Origin: an uncultured Oscillospiraceae bacterium
Lineage (GTDB): Bacteria; Bacillota; Clostridia; Oscillospirales; Oscillospiraceae
Reading direction: 5' to 3'
Length of the DNA stretch: 64,000 bases
Assembly (NCBI GenBank): GCA_910585155.1
Contig: CAJUEC010000011.1
Coordinates: 1 to 64,000 of the forward strand
Part shown: positions 1 to 7,793 of the stretch, one piece after another
Layout: each line of letters starts with the position of its first letter
Numbering within the stretch: the stretch's first letter is position 1
Notes under the pieces: model-generated
Told to the model about the DNA's origin: nothing
Seen by the model: only the letters and a program-made list of their open reading frames with translations
Database searches by the model: none
Translations under genes and position numbers: made by a program

Positions 1-57
1 TCGGCGGCAATTTTTCCTCGCAAGTCTGCGTACTTCGGCTATTGGTACAGCTTCTTA
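1..57 (+). repeat. Right end of a small inverted-repeat element, cut by the window edge
   Basis: These 57 bases are identical to 37403-37459, the right part of the complete 167-bp element at 37293-37459. They end in the same 19-bp terminal sequence (CTATTGGTACAGCTTCTTA). The left part of this copy lies outside the window. Confidence 0.85.
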
Positions 58-161
58 GAGCACATTGGACGTATCTCGGGAAAAGGAGGCGGCATAGCTT
101 GGGAATCATACGGATCAAAACACTTTTTTCATAAAGGGCTTTCAAAAAACGCTCCATCACC

Positions 162-190
162 TTGAACCTGGGCAGCTCCTATGCTATAAT
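162..190 (+). promoter_or_regulatory. Sigma-A promoter of the S41 peptidase gene
   Basis: TTGAAC at 162-167 and TATAAT at 185-190 are 17 bp apart, with an extended -10 (TGCTATAAT). The predicted start near 197 leaves a leader of about 95 nt before the ATG at 291. Confidence 0.6.
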
Positions 191-290
191 TTTTTCATTC
201 GGGTTCCCTGATCCCATTGAAGACAGCTTTGTCCTTACTGCATTGACATCCGGTAATACCCACATTTTGCAAACACAGGAGGGGTCTGAT

Positions 291-1742
291 ATGAAAGCAA
301 AAATTATATTCTGTGCTTTGGCCATCGCTATGTTGCTGTGCGCTTGTCAGGCGGAGCAGCCGCCTGAGAGCACCAACAGCCCCAGCCCCGCGCCGGAGCA
401 GACGGCAGCAGTGGAGCCGTCCGCCCCCAGCCAGTCGGAGAGCGTACCCAGCAAGCAGCTTCCGTCCGCCCCGCCGGTCTGCGAGGTGGAGTTTACGCAG
501 ACAGACTCTTTCCCGCGGCCCTTTGAGGACGAGCTGTTGCTGGATGAAGAGCGGGGGCTTCTTCTCTCCACGGAACAGGCCCTGTATGACTACGACACCA
601 TGTGGCTGCTGCTGGAAGAAAACTTCCCGTATCTGGAGGCCATCAAAGCGGAGATGGGGATCGACTGGAGGAAAGTCAAAGCGGAATATCGCCTGAAACT
701 GAAAAATCAGGCAACTGACGGGTATATCTCACAGATGGACTTTATGGTCACTCTTTATGGCTGTGTGCTCCAATTTCAAGATTTTGGCCATCTATATGTG
801 GTTGATAATCGCTCTTTTTACCTTGATAGGCTCCAAAACGCCACGGATGATTTGTCTAAAAACGAAGTGAATCTGATGCGCAACCCGAAATCAGACCTTT
901 TCTATTCGTATTCGGAACAGAATGACATCCGTTCCATTTTCAGTACCAGTAATGGCAGCAAGAAAAGGGGGGCTGAGGCGGTTGAAATTGCTGATCGCCA
1001 TGACATTACTGCAAATTTAATTACTGGTACGGTTGGGGATGGGGTTCCATATTTAAGAATTGCTTCATTTGAACCGTGGGATGAAAAGACATATGCCGAG
1101 CTGGCGGGATTCTTTTCCAATATTTCCGAAGAGAAGCATCTTATTATTGATGTAAGAGGAAATAGCGGCGGAAGTGACGGGAATTGGAGAATAGGGATCG
1201 TACCACTTTTGGAGCAATCTGAGCTAGAGTTTAACATGCTGTTTAGTGCAAAATCTGGTTCACTTAACTTGGAATTGGATTCTAAGAGGCTTGCGGGGTT
1301 GGGGCGCGGAGTTCGTTATACAGATGATTCATGGCAGGAGGATTTTCCCTATGTTCCCCCGGAGGCGGTAGCAGGACTTGACACCCACCTAAAAGTTTCT
1401 ACGGTATTTAAGAAGGATAACACACAAAAATATTTCAGCGGAAAGATATGGGTACTCATTGACGAAGGTTGCTACTCCGCCACAGACGCATTCGCCTGCT
1501 TCTGCAAGGAAAGCGGCTTTGCCACATTGGTGGGCTCCACAACGAGTGGGAACGGGAAAGGTGGGCAGCCCCTTTTCATGGCACTTCCCTATTCTGGATT
1601 AATCGTTAGATATGAAGAGTACCTAACATTCAATTCGGACGGAACCTATAACGGGATCAGAGGCACGCTGCCCGACATTGTGCCGGAAGAGGGTAAGTTT
1701 GCTCTGGAAACGTGTTTGCAAGTAATTCAGGACGAAAAATAA
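291..1742 (+). CDS. S41-family peptidase lipoprotein
   Basis: A 483-residue secreted protein. The ATG at 291 follows AGGAGGGG and opens a lipoprotein signal (MKAKIIFCALAIAMLLCAC), so the longer frame starting at 162 is rejected: it runs through the promoter. Residues about 20-70 are a Pro/Ser/Glu-rich linker. The C-terminal half resembles the tail-specific protease (CtpA/S41) fold: DVRGNSGG near residue 290 and GCYSATD with candidate nucleophile Ser396, followed by a glycine-rich VGSTTSGNGKGG loop. No PDZ domain is obvious. S41 enzymes without PDZ often cleave peptides or act as tricorn-like core proteases; the substrate cannot be told. It appears monocistronic, with a terminator directly downstream. 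Confidence 0.8.
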   Translation: MKAKIIFCALAIAMLLCACQAEQPPESTNSPSPAPEQTAAVEPSAPSQSESVPSKQLPSAPPVCEVEFTQTDSFPRPFEDELLLDEERGLLLSTEQALYDYDTMWLLLEENFPYLEAIKAEMGIDWRKVKAEYRLKLKNQATDGYISQMDFMVTLYGCVLQFQDFGHLYVVDNRSFYLDRLQNATDDLSKNEVNLMRNPKSDLFYSYSEQNDIRSIFSTSNGSKKRGAEAVEIADRHDITANLITGTVGDGVPYLRIASFEPWDEKTYAELAGFFSNISEEKHLIIDVRGNSGGSDGNWRIGIVPLLEQSELEFNMLFSAKSGSLNLELDSKRLAGLGRGVRYTDDSWQEDFPYVPPEAVAGLDTHLKVSTVFKKDNTQKYFSGKIWVLIDEGCYSATDAFACFCKESGFATLVGSTTSGNGKGGQPLFMALPYSGLIVRYEEYLTFNSDGTYNGIRGTLPDIVPEEGKFALETCLQVIQDEK

Positions 1743-1760
1743 CATAGAAAGGGTGCTGAC

Positions 1761-1804
1761 AGCCCGGATCGTCAACTTTTGACGCTCCGGGCTCGTTCTT
1801 TTTT
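1761..1804 (+). terminator. Rho-independent terminator after the S41 gene
   Basis: AGCCCGGA and TCCGGGCT pair around a nested GTCAA/TTGAC stem, followed by TTCTTTTTT. Confidence 0.75.
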
Positions 1805-1844
1805 CGAGGGCGGTGAGACGAGCCTTGCGCTCCCCCAGTTTATA

Positions 1845-1885
1845 TGTGATTTCATCACAGTAAAAAAAGATTTTGCCAGTATAAT
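1845..1885 (+). promoter_or_regulatory. CRP/FNR-type operator and -10 of the persulfide operon
   Basis: TGTGAT-TTC-ATCACA (1845-1859) is a perfect palindrome of the CRP/FNR class. TATAAT lies at 1880-1885, and there is no good -35. With a start near 1892 the operator centre falls at about -40, the class II activator position. The Crp/Fnr protein at 5155-5805 has a CRP-like recognition helix (R-E-x-x-x-R), which predicts TGTGA half-sites. Confidence 0.6.
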
Positions 1886-1917
1886 AGATATATCCAATCC
1901 AGGAGGAGGTCTCGATT

Positions 1918-2124
1918 ATGGCAGTGAGAATCAAACGGCGGGCCGTTGTGGACGGCAGTCTCTGCGTCGCCTGCGGCTGCTGTGTGAAGGTGTGCCCGCT
2001 GTCCGCCATTCAGGTATGGCGCGGCGTCCGGGCGGCGGTCAACGCAGACAAGTGCGTGGGCTGCGGCAAATGCGCCAAAGAGTGTCCCGCATCGGTTATT
2101 TCGATTGAGGAGGTGCAGCCGTGA
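1918..2124 (+). CDS. 2[4Fe-4S] ferredoxin
   Basis: A 68-residue protein with two CxxCxxCxxxCP clusters (CVACGCCVKVCP and CVGCGKCAKECP), typical of clostridial dicluster ferredoxins. It should be a soluble electron carrier. The start follows AGGAGGAGG. It opens the operon, and its stop overlaps the GTG start of the membrane Fe-S protein (GTGA), so the two are probably translationally coupled and may exchange electrons. Confidence 0.9.
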   Translation: MAVRIKRRAVVDGSLCVACGCCVKVCPLSAIQVWRGVRAAVNADKCVGCGKCAKECPASVISIEEVQP

Positions 2125-2717
2125 AAAAGCGCTGGTATGATTATCTGTGGATCGTCGAGCTGACCTATCTGGCGCTGGGATTTTTCAATATCCTGTTCGC
2201 CTGGCTGGGCCTGCTGTTCTTTTTTATCCCGCTGATTGTCTCCGCTGTCCGCGGCACAAAGGGCTACTGCAACCGCTACTGCGGCAGAGGGCAGGTATTC
2301 GGGCTGCTGGGCGGGCGTTTTGGCCTGTCTCGGAAAAAAGATATCCCCAGATGGATGAAGAGCAAATGGTTCCGCTATGGTTTCCTGATCTTCTTTTTCA
2401 TCATGTTTTTCCAGATGCTGTGGAATACTTACCTGGTGTTTGCCGGCGCACAGGACCTGCGGCAGGTGGTGACGCTGCTTTGGACATTCAAGCTCCCCTG
2501 GAACTGGGCCTACCACGGGACGCTGCTCCATCCCGGCGCGGCGCAGTTCGCGTTTGGGTTCTACGGCGTTATGCTGACGTCCACGATTCTCGGCCTGGTC
2601 ACGATGGTGCTGTTCAAGCCCCGAAGCTGGTGCGTCTACTGCCCCATGGGGACGATGACCCAGCTGATTTGCCGGGCCAAAAACCGGAAGGGTGACATTG
2701 TTACGGAAGAAAGCTGA
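2121..2717 (+). CDS. Membrane 4Fe-4S protein (NapH/NosR-like)
   Basis: A 198-residue polytopic protein (GTG start) with about four hydrophobic segments and two cysteine groups, CNRYC near residue 52 and CVYCPMG near residue 175. These resemble the polyferredoxin-type clusters of NapH/NosR/RdxA membrane proteins but are incomplete. It probably passes electrons between the membrane and the ferredoxin encoded just before it. The pairing with thioredoxin and rhodanese genes suggests a role in reducing sulfur species. Substrate and direction of flow are not visible. Confidence 0.6.
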   Translation: MKKRWYDYLWIVELTYLALGFFNILFAWLGLLFFFIPLIVSAVRGTKGYCNRYCGRGQVFGLLGGRFGLSRKKDIPRWMKSKWFRYGFLIFFFIMFFQMLWNTYLVFAGAQDLRQVVTLLWTFKLPWNWAYHGTLLHPGAAQFAFGFYGVMLTSTILGLVTMVLFKPRSWCVYCPMGTMTQLICRAKNRKGDIVTEES

Positions 2718-2720
2718 AAT

Positions 2721-2748
2721 TTGGGCTATCATAGGGTCATCATACAAT
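2721..2748 (+). promoter_or_regulatory. Possible internal promoter before thioredoxin
   Basis: TTGGGC and TACAAT are spaced by 16 bp in the only gap (49 bp) of the operon. It could give thioredoxin and the rhodanese genes expression independent of the upstream operator. Confidence 0.3.
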
Positions 2749-2766
2749 AAAAAGGAGACAGAGAAT

Positions 2767-3072
2767 ATGTCCGCACTCAATATCAATTCAGCCAATTTTG
2801 CCGCTGAGGTCATGAATTCTGACCGCCCCGTCCTGCTGGACTTCTGGGCGCCCTGGTGCGGCCCCTGCCGCATGGTGGCCCCCATTGTGGAGGAAATCGC
2901 GGCGGAGCGCCCCGACATCAAGGTGGGCAAGGTCAACGTGGACGAACAGCCGGAGCTGGCCCGGCAGTTCGGCGTATCCAGCATTCCCACCCTGGTAGTG
3001 ATGAAGGAGGGCAGGATCACGAATCAGGCCATGGGCGCCCGGCCCAAGAGCCAGATCCTGGCCCTGCTGTGA
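2767..3072 (+). CDS. trxA: Thioredoxin
   Basis: A 101-residue thioredoxin with the active site WCGPC (Cys31, Cys34) and the cis-Pro loop SSIPTL. The ATG at 2767 is preceded by AAAGGAGA; a longer frame from 2692 has no matching site. It lies between Fe-S electron carriers and sulfur transferases, so it may regenerate or accept persulfides from them as well as serving general disulfide reduction. No thioredoxin reductase gene is in the window. Confidence 0.92.
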   Translation: MSALNINSANFAAEVMNSDRPVLLDFWAPWCGPCRMVAPIVEEIAAERPDIKVGKVNVDEQPELARQFGVSSIPTLVVMKEGRITNQAMGARPKSQILALL

Positions 3073-3082
3073 GGGCGCCGCC

Positions 3083-3403
3083 ATGGGATTTTTCGACTTT
3101 TTGAAGGGCCCCGACATCAATCAGGGCATCCGGGAATACGGCGACGCCGCCGGCGCGGTGCTGCTGGACGTGCGCACGCCCCAGGAATACCAGGAGGGCC
3201 ACATCCCCGGCAGCGTCAACGCCCCGCTCCAGTCCCTAGGCGGAGAGGGGCGCCTCCCCGCCGGGAAGGAAGTCCCTCTCTTCGTATACTGCCACAGCGG
3301 CGCGCGCAGCCGTCAGGCGGCCGGCCTGCTGGCACGGATGGGCTATACCAACGTAAAAAATATTGGCGGCATCGCCGCCTACAGGGGAAAGGTGGAGTGC
3401 TGA
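3083..3403 (+). CDS. Single-domain rhodanese sulfurtransferase
   Basis: A 106-residue rhodanese with LLDVRTPQEYQEGHIPGS and active-site loop CHSGARS (Cys70 would carry the persulfide). It has no signal peptide, so it is cytoplasmic. It begins 10 nt after the thioredoxin stop and ends 1 nt before the next start. The same DVRTPQEF core recurs in the C-terminal domain of the neighbouring CoA-disulfide reductase, suggesting a shared sulfur relay. Confidence 0.88.
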   Translation: MGFFDFLKGPDINQGIREYGDAAGAVLLDVRTPQEYQEGHIPGSVNAPLQSLGGEGRLPAGKEVPLFVYCHSGARSRQAAGLLARMGYTNVKNIGGIAAYRGKVEC

Positions 3404-3404
3404 G

Positions 3405-5096
3405 ATGAAAGTTGTCATCGTCGGCGGCGTGGCGGGAGGGGCCACGGCGGCGGCCCGGCTGCGCCGGCTGGACGAGGAAGCGCAGGTCGTGGTCTTTGAG
3501 CGGTCAGGGTATGTCTCCTACGCCAACTGCGGCCTGCCCTACTACATCGGCGGGGTCATTGAGGACCCCCAGGCCCTGACCCTTCAGACGCCGGAGAGCT
3601 TCTTCTCCCGGTTCCGGGTGGACATGCGGGTGCGCCACGAGGTCACCGCCATCCACCCGGACAAAAAAACCGTCTCCGTCAAAAACCTGGAGACAGGGGA
3701 GGAATTTGAGGAGCGCTACGACAAGCTCCTTCTCTCCCCCGGCGCCAAGCCCACCCAGCCCCGGCTCCCCGGCCTGGGCCTGGAAAAGCTGTTCACCCTG
3801 CGGACGGTGGAGGACACCTTCCGCATCAAGGACTACATTCGGAACCATCACCCCAGGTCCGCCGTGCTGGCGGGAGGCGGCTTCATCGGCCTGGAGCTGG
3901 CGGAGAACCTGCGGGAGCTGGGGCTGGAGGTTACCATCGTCCAGCGGCCCCGCCAGCTCATGAACCCCTTCGACCCGGATATGGCGGCCTTCCTCCACAG
4001 CGAGGTCCGGCGGCACGGCATCCGGCTGGCCCTGGGCCGCACGGTGGAGGGCTTCGCGGAGCGGGACGGCGGCGTAGACGTGCTGCTGAAGGACGCCGAT
4101 CCCCTCCACGCCGACCTGGTGGTGCTGGCCATCGGGGTCACGCCGGACACCGCTCTGGCGAAAGCGGCGGGGCTGGAGCTTGGGCTCAAGGGCAGCATCG
4201 TGGTCAATGAGCGGATGGAGACCTCCGCCCCGGACATCTATGCCGTGGGCGATGCCGTCCAGGTGAAGCACTTTGTCACCGGGCAGGACGCGGTGATCTC
4301 CCTGGCGGGGCCCGCCAACAGGCAGGGCCGCATCGCGGCGGATAACATCTGCGGCGGGGACAGCCGGTATCTGGGCAGCCAGGGCAGCTCGGTCATCAAG
4401 GTATTTGACCTGACGGCGGCCTCCACCGGCGTCAATGAGGCCAACGCCAAAAAGGCGGGGCTGGACGCGGACGCGGTGGTTCTCTCCCCCATGAGCCACG
4501 CGGGCTACTACCCCGGCGGGCGGGTGATGACCATGAAGGTGGTCTTTGAACGGGGGACATACCGCCTCCTGGGGGCCCAGATCGCGGGCTATGAAGGGGT
4601 GGATAAGCGGATCGACGTGCTGGCGGCGGCCATCCATGCCGGACTGACCGCCATCCAGCTGAAGGACCTGGACCTGGCCTACGCGCCGCCCTACTCTTCC
4701 GCCAAGGACCCGGTGAACATGGCGGGCTTTATGGTGGAAAACCTGGCCAGAGGCGTGGTGAAGCAGTTCCGGGTCGAGGACGTCAAAGACCTGCCCCGGG
4801 ACGGCGGCGCGGTGCTGCTGGACGTGCGCACACCCCAGGAATTTGGCCGGGGGCATGTGGCGGGGTTCCAAAACATCCCCGTAGACGAGCTGCGGGACCG
4901 GCTGGAGCAGATCGAACCCGGCAAGCCGGTGTATGTGATGTGCCAGAGCGGCCTGCGCAGCTACATCGCCTGCCGCATTCTGGCCGGGCACGGCTATGAG
5001 GCGTATAATTTTTCAGGCGGATTCCGATTCTATGACGCGGTGATGAATGACCGCCGCCTGATTGAGCGGGCCACGGCCTGCGGAATGGATCAATAG
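3405..5096 (+). CDS. cdr: CoA-disulfide/persulfide reductase with C-terminal rhodanese domain
   Basis: A 563-residue flavoprotein. Residues 1-450 are a pyridine-nucleotide-disulfide oxidoreductase: VVIVGGVAGG for FAD, single redox Cys42 in YANCGLPYY, a second NAD(P) fold with AGGGFIGLELAENL, and GDAVQV. Residues about 465-560 are a rhodanese with Cys513 in MCQSGLRS. This is the CoADR-Rhd (NADH-dependent persulfide reductase) architecture, known to reduce CoA-persulfide and polysulfide to sulfide. The ATG at 3405 follows GGTGGAG; a longer frame from 3363 overlaps the rhodanese gene. It ends the operon. Confidence 0.88.
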   Translation: MKVVIVGGVAGGATAAARLRRLDEEAQVVVFERSGYVSYANCGLPYYIGGVIEDPQALTLQTPESFFSRFRVDMRVRHEVTAIHPDKKTVSVKNLETGEEFEERYDKLLLSPGAKPTQPRLPGLGLEKLFTLRTVEDTFRIKDYIRNHHPRSAVLAGGGFIGLELAENLRELGLEVTIVQRPRQLMNPFDPDMAAFLHSEVRRHGIRLALGRTVEGFAERDGGVDVLLKDADPLHADLVVLAIGVTPDTALAKAAGLELGLKGSIVVNERMETSAPDIYAVGDAVQVKHFVTGQDAVISLAGPANRQGRIAADNICGGDSRYLGSQGSSVIKVFDLTAASTGVNEANAKKAGLDADAVVLSPMSHAGYYPGGRVMTMKVVFERGTYRLLGAQIAGYEGVDKRIDVLAAAIHAGLTAIQLKDLDLAYAPPYSSAKDPVNMAGFMVENLARGVVKQFRVEDVKDLPRDGGAVLLDVRTPQEFGRGHVAGFQNIPVDELRDRLEQIEPGKPVYVMCQSGLRSYIACRILAGHGYEAYNFSGGFRFYDAVMNDRRLIERATACGMDQ

Positions 5097-5103
5097 GTAA
5101 AAG

Positions 5104-5140
5104 GTCCCTCCCCACGCTCCACTGGAGCGTGGGGAGGGAC
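5104..5140. terminator. Bidirectional terminator
   Basis: A perfect 17-bp stem (GTCCCTCCCCACGCTCC with its complement) and ACT loop lies between convergent genes. T-rich bases follow on both strands. Confidence 0.85.
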
Positions 5141-5154
5141 TTTGTTCATGGGTC

Positions 5155-5805
5155 TCACAGAGCGGCCAGCTTTTTCTCATCCAGCAGCTCCACCGTGCCC
5201 CGGGAGAGCTTGACCATCCCCTCGCCCTGGAAATAGCGGAGCATCCGGGTGACCACCTCCCGGTGGGTCCCCAGGTGCCTGGCAATGGCCTCGTGGGTGA
5301 TGGACAGCCGCGCCGTCCCCTCGATGGCCCCCTCCTCCAGCAGGAACGCGGCCACCCGCTTGTCCATGCTCTTCCACAGGACCTGTTCCACCAGCCACAT
5401 GACCTCAGAAAACCGGGCGGCCATGACCTCGTTGGTGTAGTTGGCCGCAGGCGCGGATTCCTCCATCAGGCCCCGGTACACCTCCGCGGGGATGACCCAG
5501 AGGCCGGTGTCCTTCTCCGCCTCGATGGTGATGTCAAACTGCGCGCTTCGCAGCATACAGGAGGCGGAAAACAGGCAGATATCCCGGTCAAAAAGGCGGT
5601 AGACCGTGACCTCCCGGCCCTCCTCCGAGAGAATGTAGGCCCGGAGCTGGCCGGACTTCACCAGCAGCAGCCCGGTGCAGTCCGCGTCGCCGTTGTGGAT
5701 CACCGCCCCTTTTTTGACCTGCCGGTAAACCAGGCTGGCCAGGATGCGGCCGCGCTGAGCCTCCGACAGCCTGGCCCATATGGGGAAACAGTCCTGAAAT
5801 TCCAT
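5155..5805 (-). CDS. Crp/Fnr-family transcriptional regulator
   Basis: A 216-residue protein with an N-terminal cyclic-nucleotide-binding-like beta-roll (residues 20-120) and a C-terminal winged helix whose recognition helix reads GTHREVVTRMLRYF. R, E and the final R align with the CRP residues that read TGTGA. Scattered Cys residues (Cys6, DADC, DICLFSASC) do not form the classical FNR cluster, so the sensed signal is unclear. The gene lies 12 nt downstream of desulfoferrodoxin and converges on the persulfide operon, whose promoter carries a matching TGTGA palindrome. A role as redox or sulfur-stress regulator of that operon is inferred. Confidence 0.8.
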   Translation of the reverse strand: MEFQDCFPIWARLSEAQRGRILASLVYRQVKKGAVIHNGDADCTGLLLVKSGQLRAYILSEEGREVTVYRLFDRDICLFSASCMLRSAQFDITIEAEKDTGLWVIPAEVYRGLMEESAPAANYTNEVMAARFSEVMWLVEQVLWKSMDKRVAAFLLEEGAIEGTARLSITHEAIARHLGTHREVVTRMLRYFQGEGMVKLSRGTVELLDEKKLAAL

Positions 5806-5817
5806 GCCGCGCCGGAG

Positions 5818-6192
5818 CTACGCCTTCCAGAGGCTGTGCAGGTTACAGTAAGCGTAGACGGCCTCCACCTCGTCCCCCTCGCACAGGGCGAAGCAGACCT
5901 CCGGCCTGTCGCCGGGATGCAGCAGCCTGCGCTGGCAGCCCTGCCTGGTCTGGAGGGAGATCCACTCAATGTAGTGCTCGGGCAGCATGGGGTGGTCCAC
6001 AGCGCCCACCCGCACTTTGACCAGATTGCCCTCCGCCTGATACACGGGGACGTGCTTCTCGGCGGCGGCATCGGTGGTGCCGGGGACGAGCTCCGTCATG
6101 CTCTGTCCGCAGCACATCACCGGGACGCCGGCGTTTTTCACCATGGCGATGATGTTGCCGCAGTGCCTGCAGATATAAAATTTCTGTTCCAT
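5818..6192 (-). CDS. dfx: Desulfoferrodoxin (superoxide reductase)
   Basis: A 124-residue class I desulfoferrodoxin of normal length. The N-terminal desulforedoxin domain has CRHC and CC ligands for an Fe(Cys)4 centre. The C-terminal superoxide reductase domain has EKHVPV, DHPMLPEHYIEW and CNLHSLW, giving four His and one Cys for the catalytic iron. It reduces superoxide to peroxide without making oxygen, a typical anaerobe defence. The ATG at 6192 follows AGGAGG; a longer frame to 6330 would run through the promoter. It is transcribed with the downstream Crp/Fnr regulator. Confidence 0.93.
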   Translation of the reverse strand: MEQKFYICRHCGNIIAMVKNAGVPVMCCGQSMTELVPGTTDAAAEKHVPVYQAEGNLVKVRVGAVDHPMLPEHYIEWISLQTRQGCQRRLLHPGDRPEVCFALCEGDEVEAVYAYCNLHSLWKA

Positions 6193-6309
6193 GGTTCTGT
6201 TCCTCCTGATGTTTATGTTGGGAGCGGCCATGATCCGCCGCACCTGCCCCTGCTTCCGACCGCGCACCCCAGGCCGAAACGGGACATTACCAATATGCGT
6301 CATGATGAT

Positions 6310-6337
6310 AGAATACCCCATACCGCACAAAAGTCAA
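6310..6337 (-). promoter_or_regulatory. Promoter of the desulfoferrodoxin-Crp operon
   Basis: On the minus strand, TTGACT (6332-6337) and TATTCT (6310-6315) are separated by 16 bp. The leader is about 110 nt. No TGTGA palindrome is seen here. Confidence 0.5.
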
Positions 6338-6419
6338 GCCCAGCGCGATGCCAAAACCATCGAAAGCGTTTTCACGGCGGCAGCGGCGGCGCTGTTGTCC
6401 CGCCCACGGGGAATCCCGT

Positions 6420-6947
6420 CTACTGCTGGGGCAGGTAGGAGATGATCTCCTCCACCGTGTCCCGCATCCCCCGCCGGAACCAGACCTCGATCCAGCCGTA
6501 CAGGAAGAACCCCACATAGGCGGAGGAGTAGGCGGCCACAATCTCCTGGTCCGGGTTGAACCCGCACAAGTCCAGAATGATGTCCTTCAAAAGGTACACC
6601 AGCCCTCTGTTATTTAACAGGCTGTAAACGTCTCGATTTTCCTCAAAGTGGGAAAACACAATCCGAACGGTCTCTCTGATTGGGATATTGGGCGTACTTT
6701 TACACTTGTCCGCCCAGTCTTGAGACAAGCGCTTCATGTACCCCTTGATGATATCCTCTTTCTCTGCGAAGTTGCGGTAAAAGGACGTCCGCCCCACCCC
6801 GGCCTCGCTGCACAGCTCACTAATGGAGATATTGGCCAGCGGCTTTTCCCTCAGCAGCGCCAGCATGGAGCTGGTGAGATGCTCCACCACGTAGGCGTTC
6901 CGGCTCTCGTTGCTGAACGGTGAAACATTTTTCGCCTTTTGTTCCAT
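6420..6947 (-). CDS. TetR/AcrR-family regulator
   Basis: A 175-residue protein with an N-terminal helix-turn-helix (ISISELCSEAGVGRTSFYRNF) and a helical ligand domain. The ATG at 6947 has GGAGGG eight bases upstream and is preferred to ATGs at 6962 and 6974. It diverges from the decayed hydrolase genes at 7059-7779, the usual arrangement for a repressor of its neighbour. An inverted repeat in the shared promoter region (6982-7024) is the likely operator. With the target genes broken, the regulator may now control only itself and the hydrolase at 7794. Confidence 0.82.
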   Translation of the reverse strand: MEQKAKNVSPFSNESRNAYVVEHLTSSMLALLREKPLANISISELCSEAGVGRTSFYRNFAEKEDIIKGYMKRLSQDWADKCKSTPNIPIRETVRIVFSHFEENRDVYSLLNNRGLVYLLKDIILDLCGFNPDQEIVAAYSSAYVGFFLYGWIEVWFRRGMRDTVEEIISYLPQQ

Positions 6948-6981
6948 TTTCGTGCCCTCCATTGACAAGCCCATCAGCTTC

Positions 6982-7024
6982 TGTTACATTTATTTCGCCG
7001 TTATAATTGTTCCAAATTGTAACA
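6982..7024. promoter_or_regulatory. Divergent promoter with candidate TetR operator
   Basis: TGTTACATTT (6982-6991) and AAATTGTAACA (7014-7024) form an imperfect inverted repeat bracketing TATAAT (7002-7007), the -10 reading toward the hydrolase genes. The -35 (TTCTGT) is weak. Confidence 0.4.
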
Positions 7025-7058
7025 CACCTGAATCAAACTGTCAAGGGAGGACGTTGAA

Positions 7059-7193
7059 ATGACATTGACATAAAAAAGGCTGCTGATCCTGGCCGTCATC
7101 GCCGTGGCGGCGTTTGTGCTGGGCCGGCTGGCGGTACGGGGCGTGCTGAACTTCCTGGTGGGCGGCACGCTGTTTGGAGGGGATTTCTTATGA
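7059..7193 (+). pseudogene. Small one-helix membrane protein gene with in-frame stop at codon 5
   Basis: After GGGAGG the frame reads ATG ACA TTG ACA TAA, then continues open as KRLLILAVIAVAAFVLGRL... for about 39 more codons to a TGA that overlaps the next ATG. The AAA-rich context suggests that a Lys codon mutated to TAA. Intact, it would be a 44-residue single-span protein coupled to the downstream hydrolase. Confidence 0.5.
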
Positions 7194-7779
7194 ATAAGAC
7201 TGCGAAAGAAAAGAGGGTGACGGCTGTGCCGATCTGGATGGGTATTCTGGTATTTCTGCTGGCCTTCGGGGCGGGCATGGTGTCAAAAACCGTCATCAGG
7301 CCTGCTTACTCCGCCCAGTGGAGTGACGCGCTGGGCACGCTGAAAACCGACCTCCCCTACGGCGAGGGGCGGCCAACAAGTTCGATCTGTATCTGCCGAA
7401 GGACGGCGGCAAAGATTCCTACGGCCTGGACCAGAGCGACGAGGCCTGCGGGTCACTGTTCGGCGTGATGGCCGGGGTGGAGATCACCGCCGCCGAGGTG
7501 GCGGACGGCTCCTACCTGGAGAAGATGAAGCCCATCGCCGCTGCCGAGTGGGTAAGCCACAATCCCGTCCCCACGGTGGCCGCCTACGGCACCCACGACC
7601 GGGTGCAGCCCTTTTTGGCCTCCCTGCGGCTCAAGGCCGCTCTGGAGGAAAACCACGTGGACCATGTGTATCTGGAGTTCCCCCACTCCGGCCACGCCCT
7701 CCAGAACGACGGCGCCCTGTCACGCCAGTGGATGGAGGCCATTGAGGAGTATCTGGATAAATATATGCCGGTGAAATGA
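7190..7779 (+). pseudogene. Decayed alpha/beta hydrolase (esterase-like)
   Basis: The start is intact (signal-anchor VPIWMGILVFLLAFGAGMV), but the frame shifts near 7364-7370. From there the other frame reads AANKFDLYLPKDGGKDSYG, jumps directly to LDQSDEACGSLFG and runs to the natural end at 7779. That end carries YGTHDRVQPF (acid) and HSGHAL (catalytic His). The nucleophile-elbow region (G-x-S-x-G) is absent, so at least 100 residues of the fold appear to have been deleted as well as the frameshift. A product would be inactive as an esterase. Confidence 0.75.
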
Positions 7780-7793
7780 GGTTCTGAGATATT

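Noticed and set aside
162..290. N-terminal extension of the S41 peptidase
   Set aside because: It runs through the promoter, and the ATG at 291 has a good ribosome-binding site and a lipoprotein signal.
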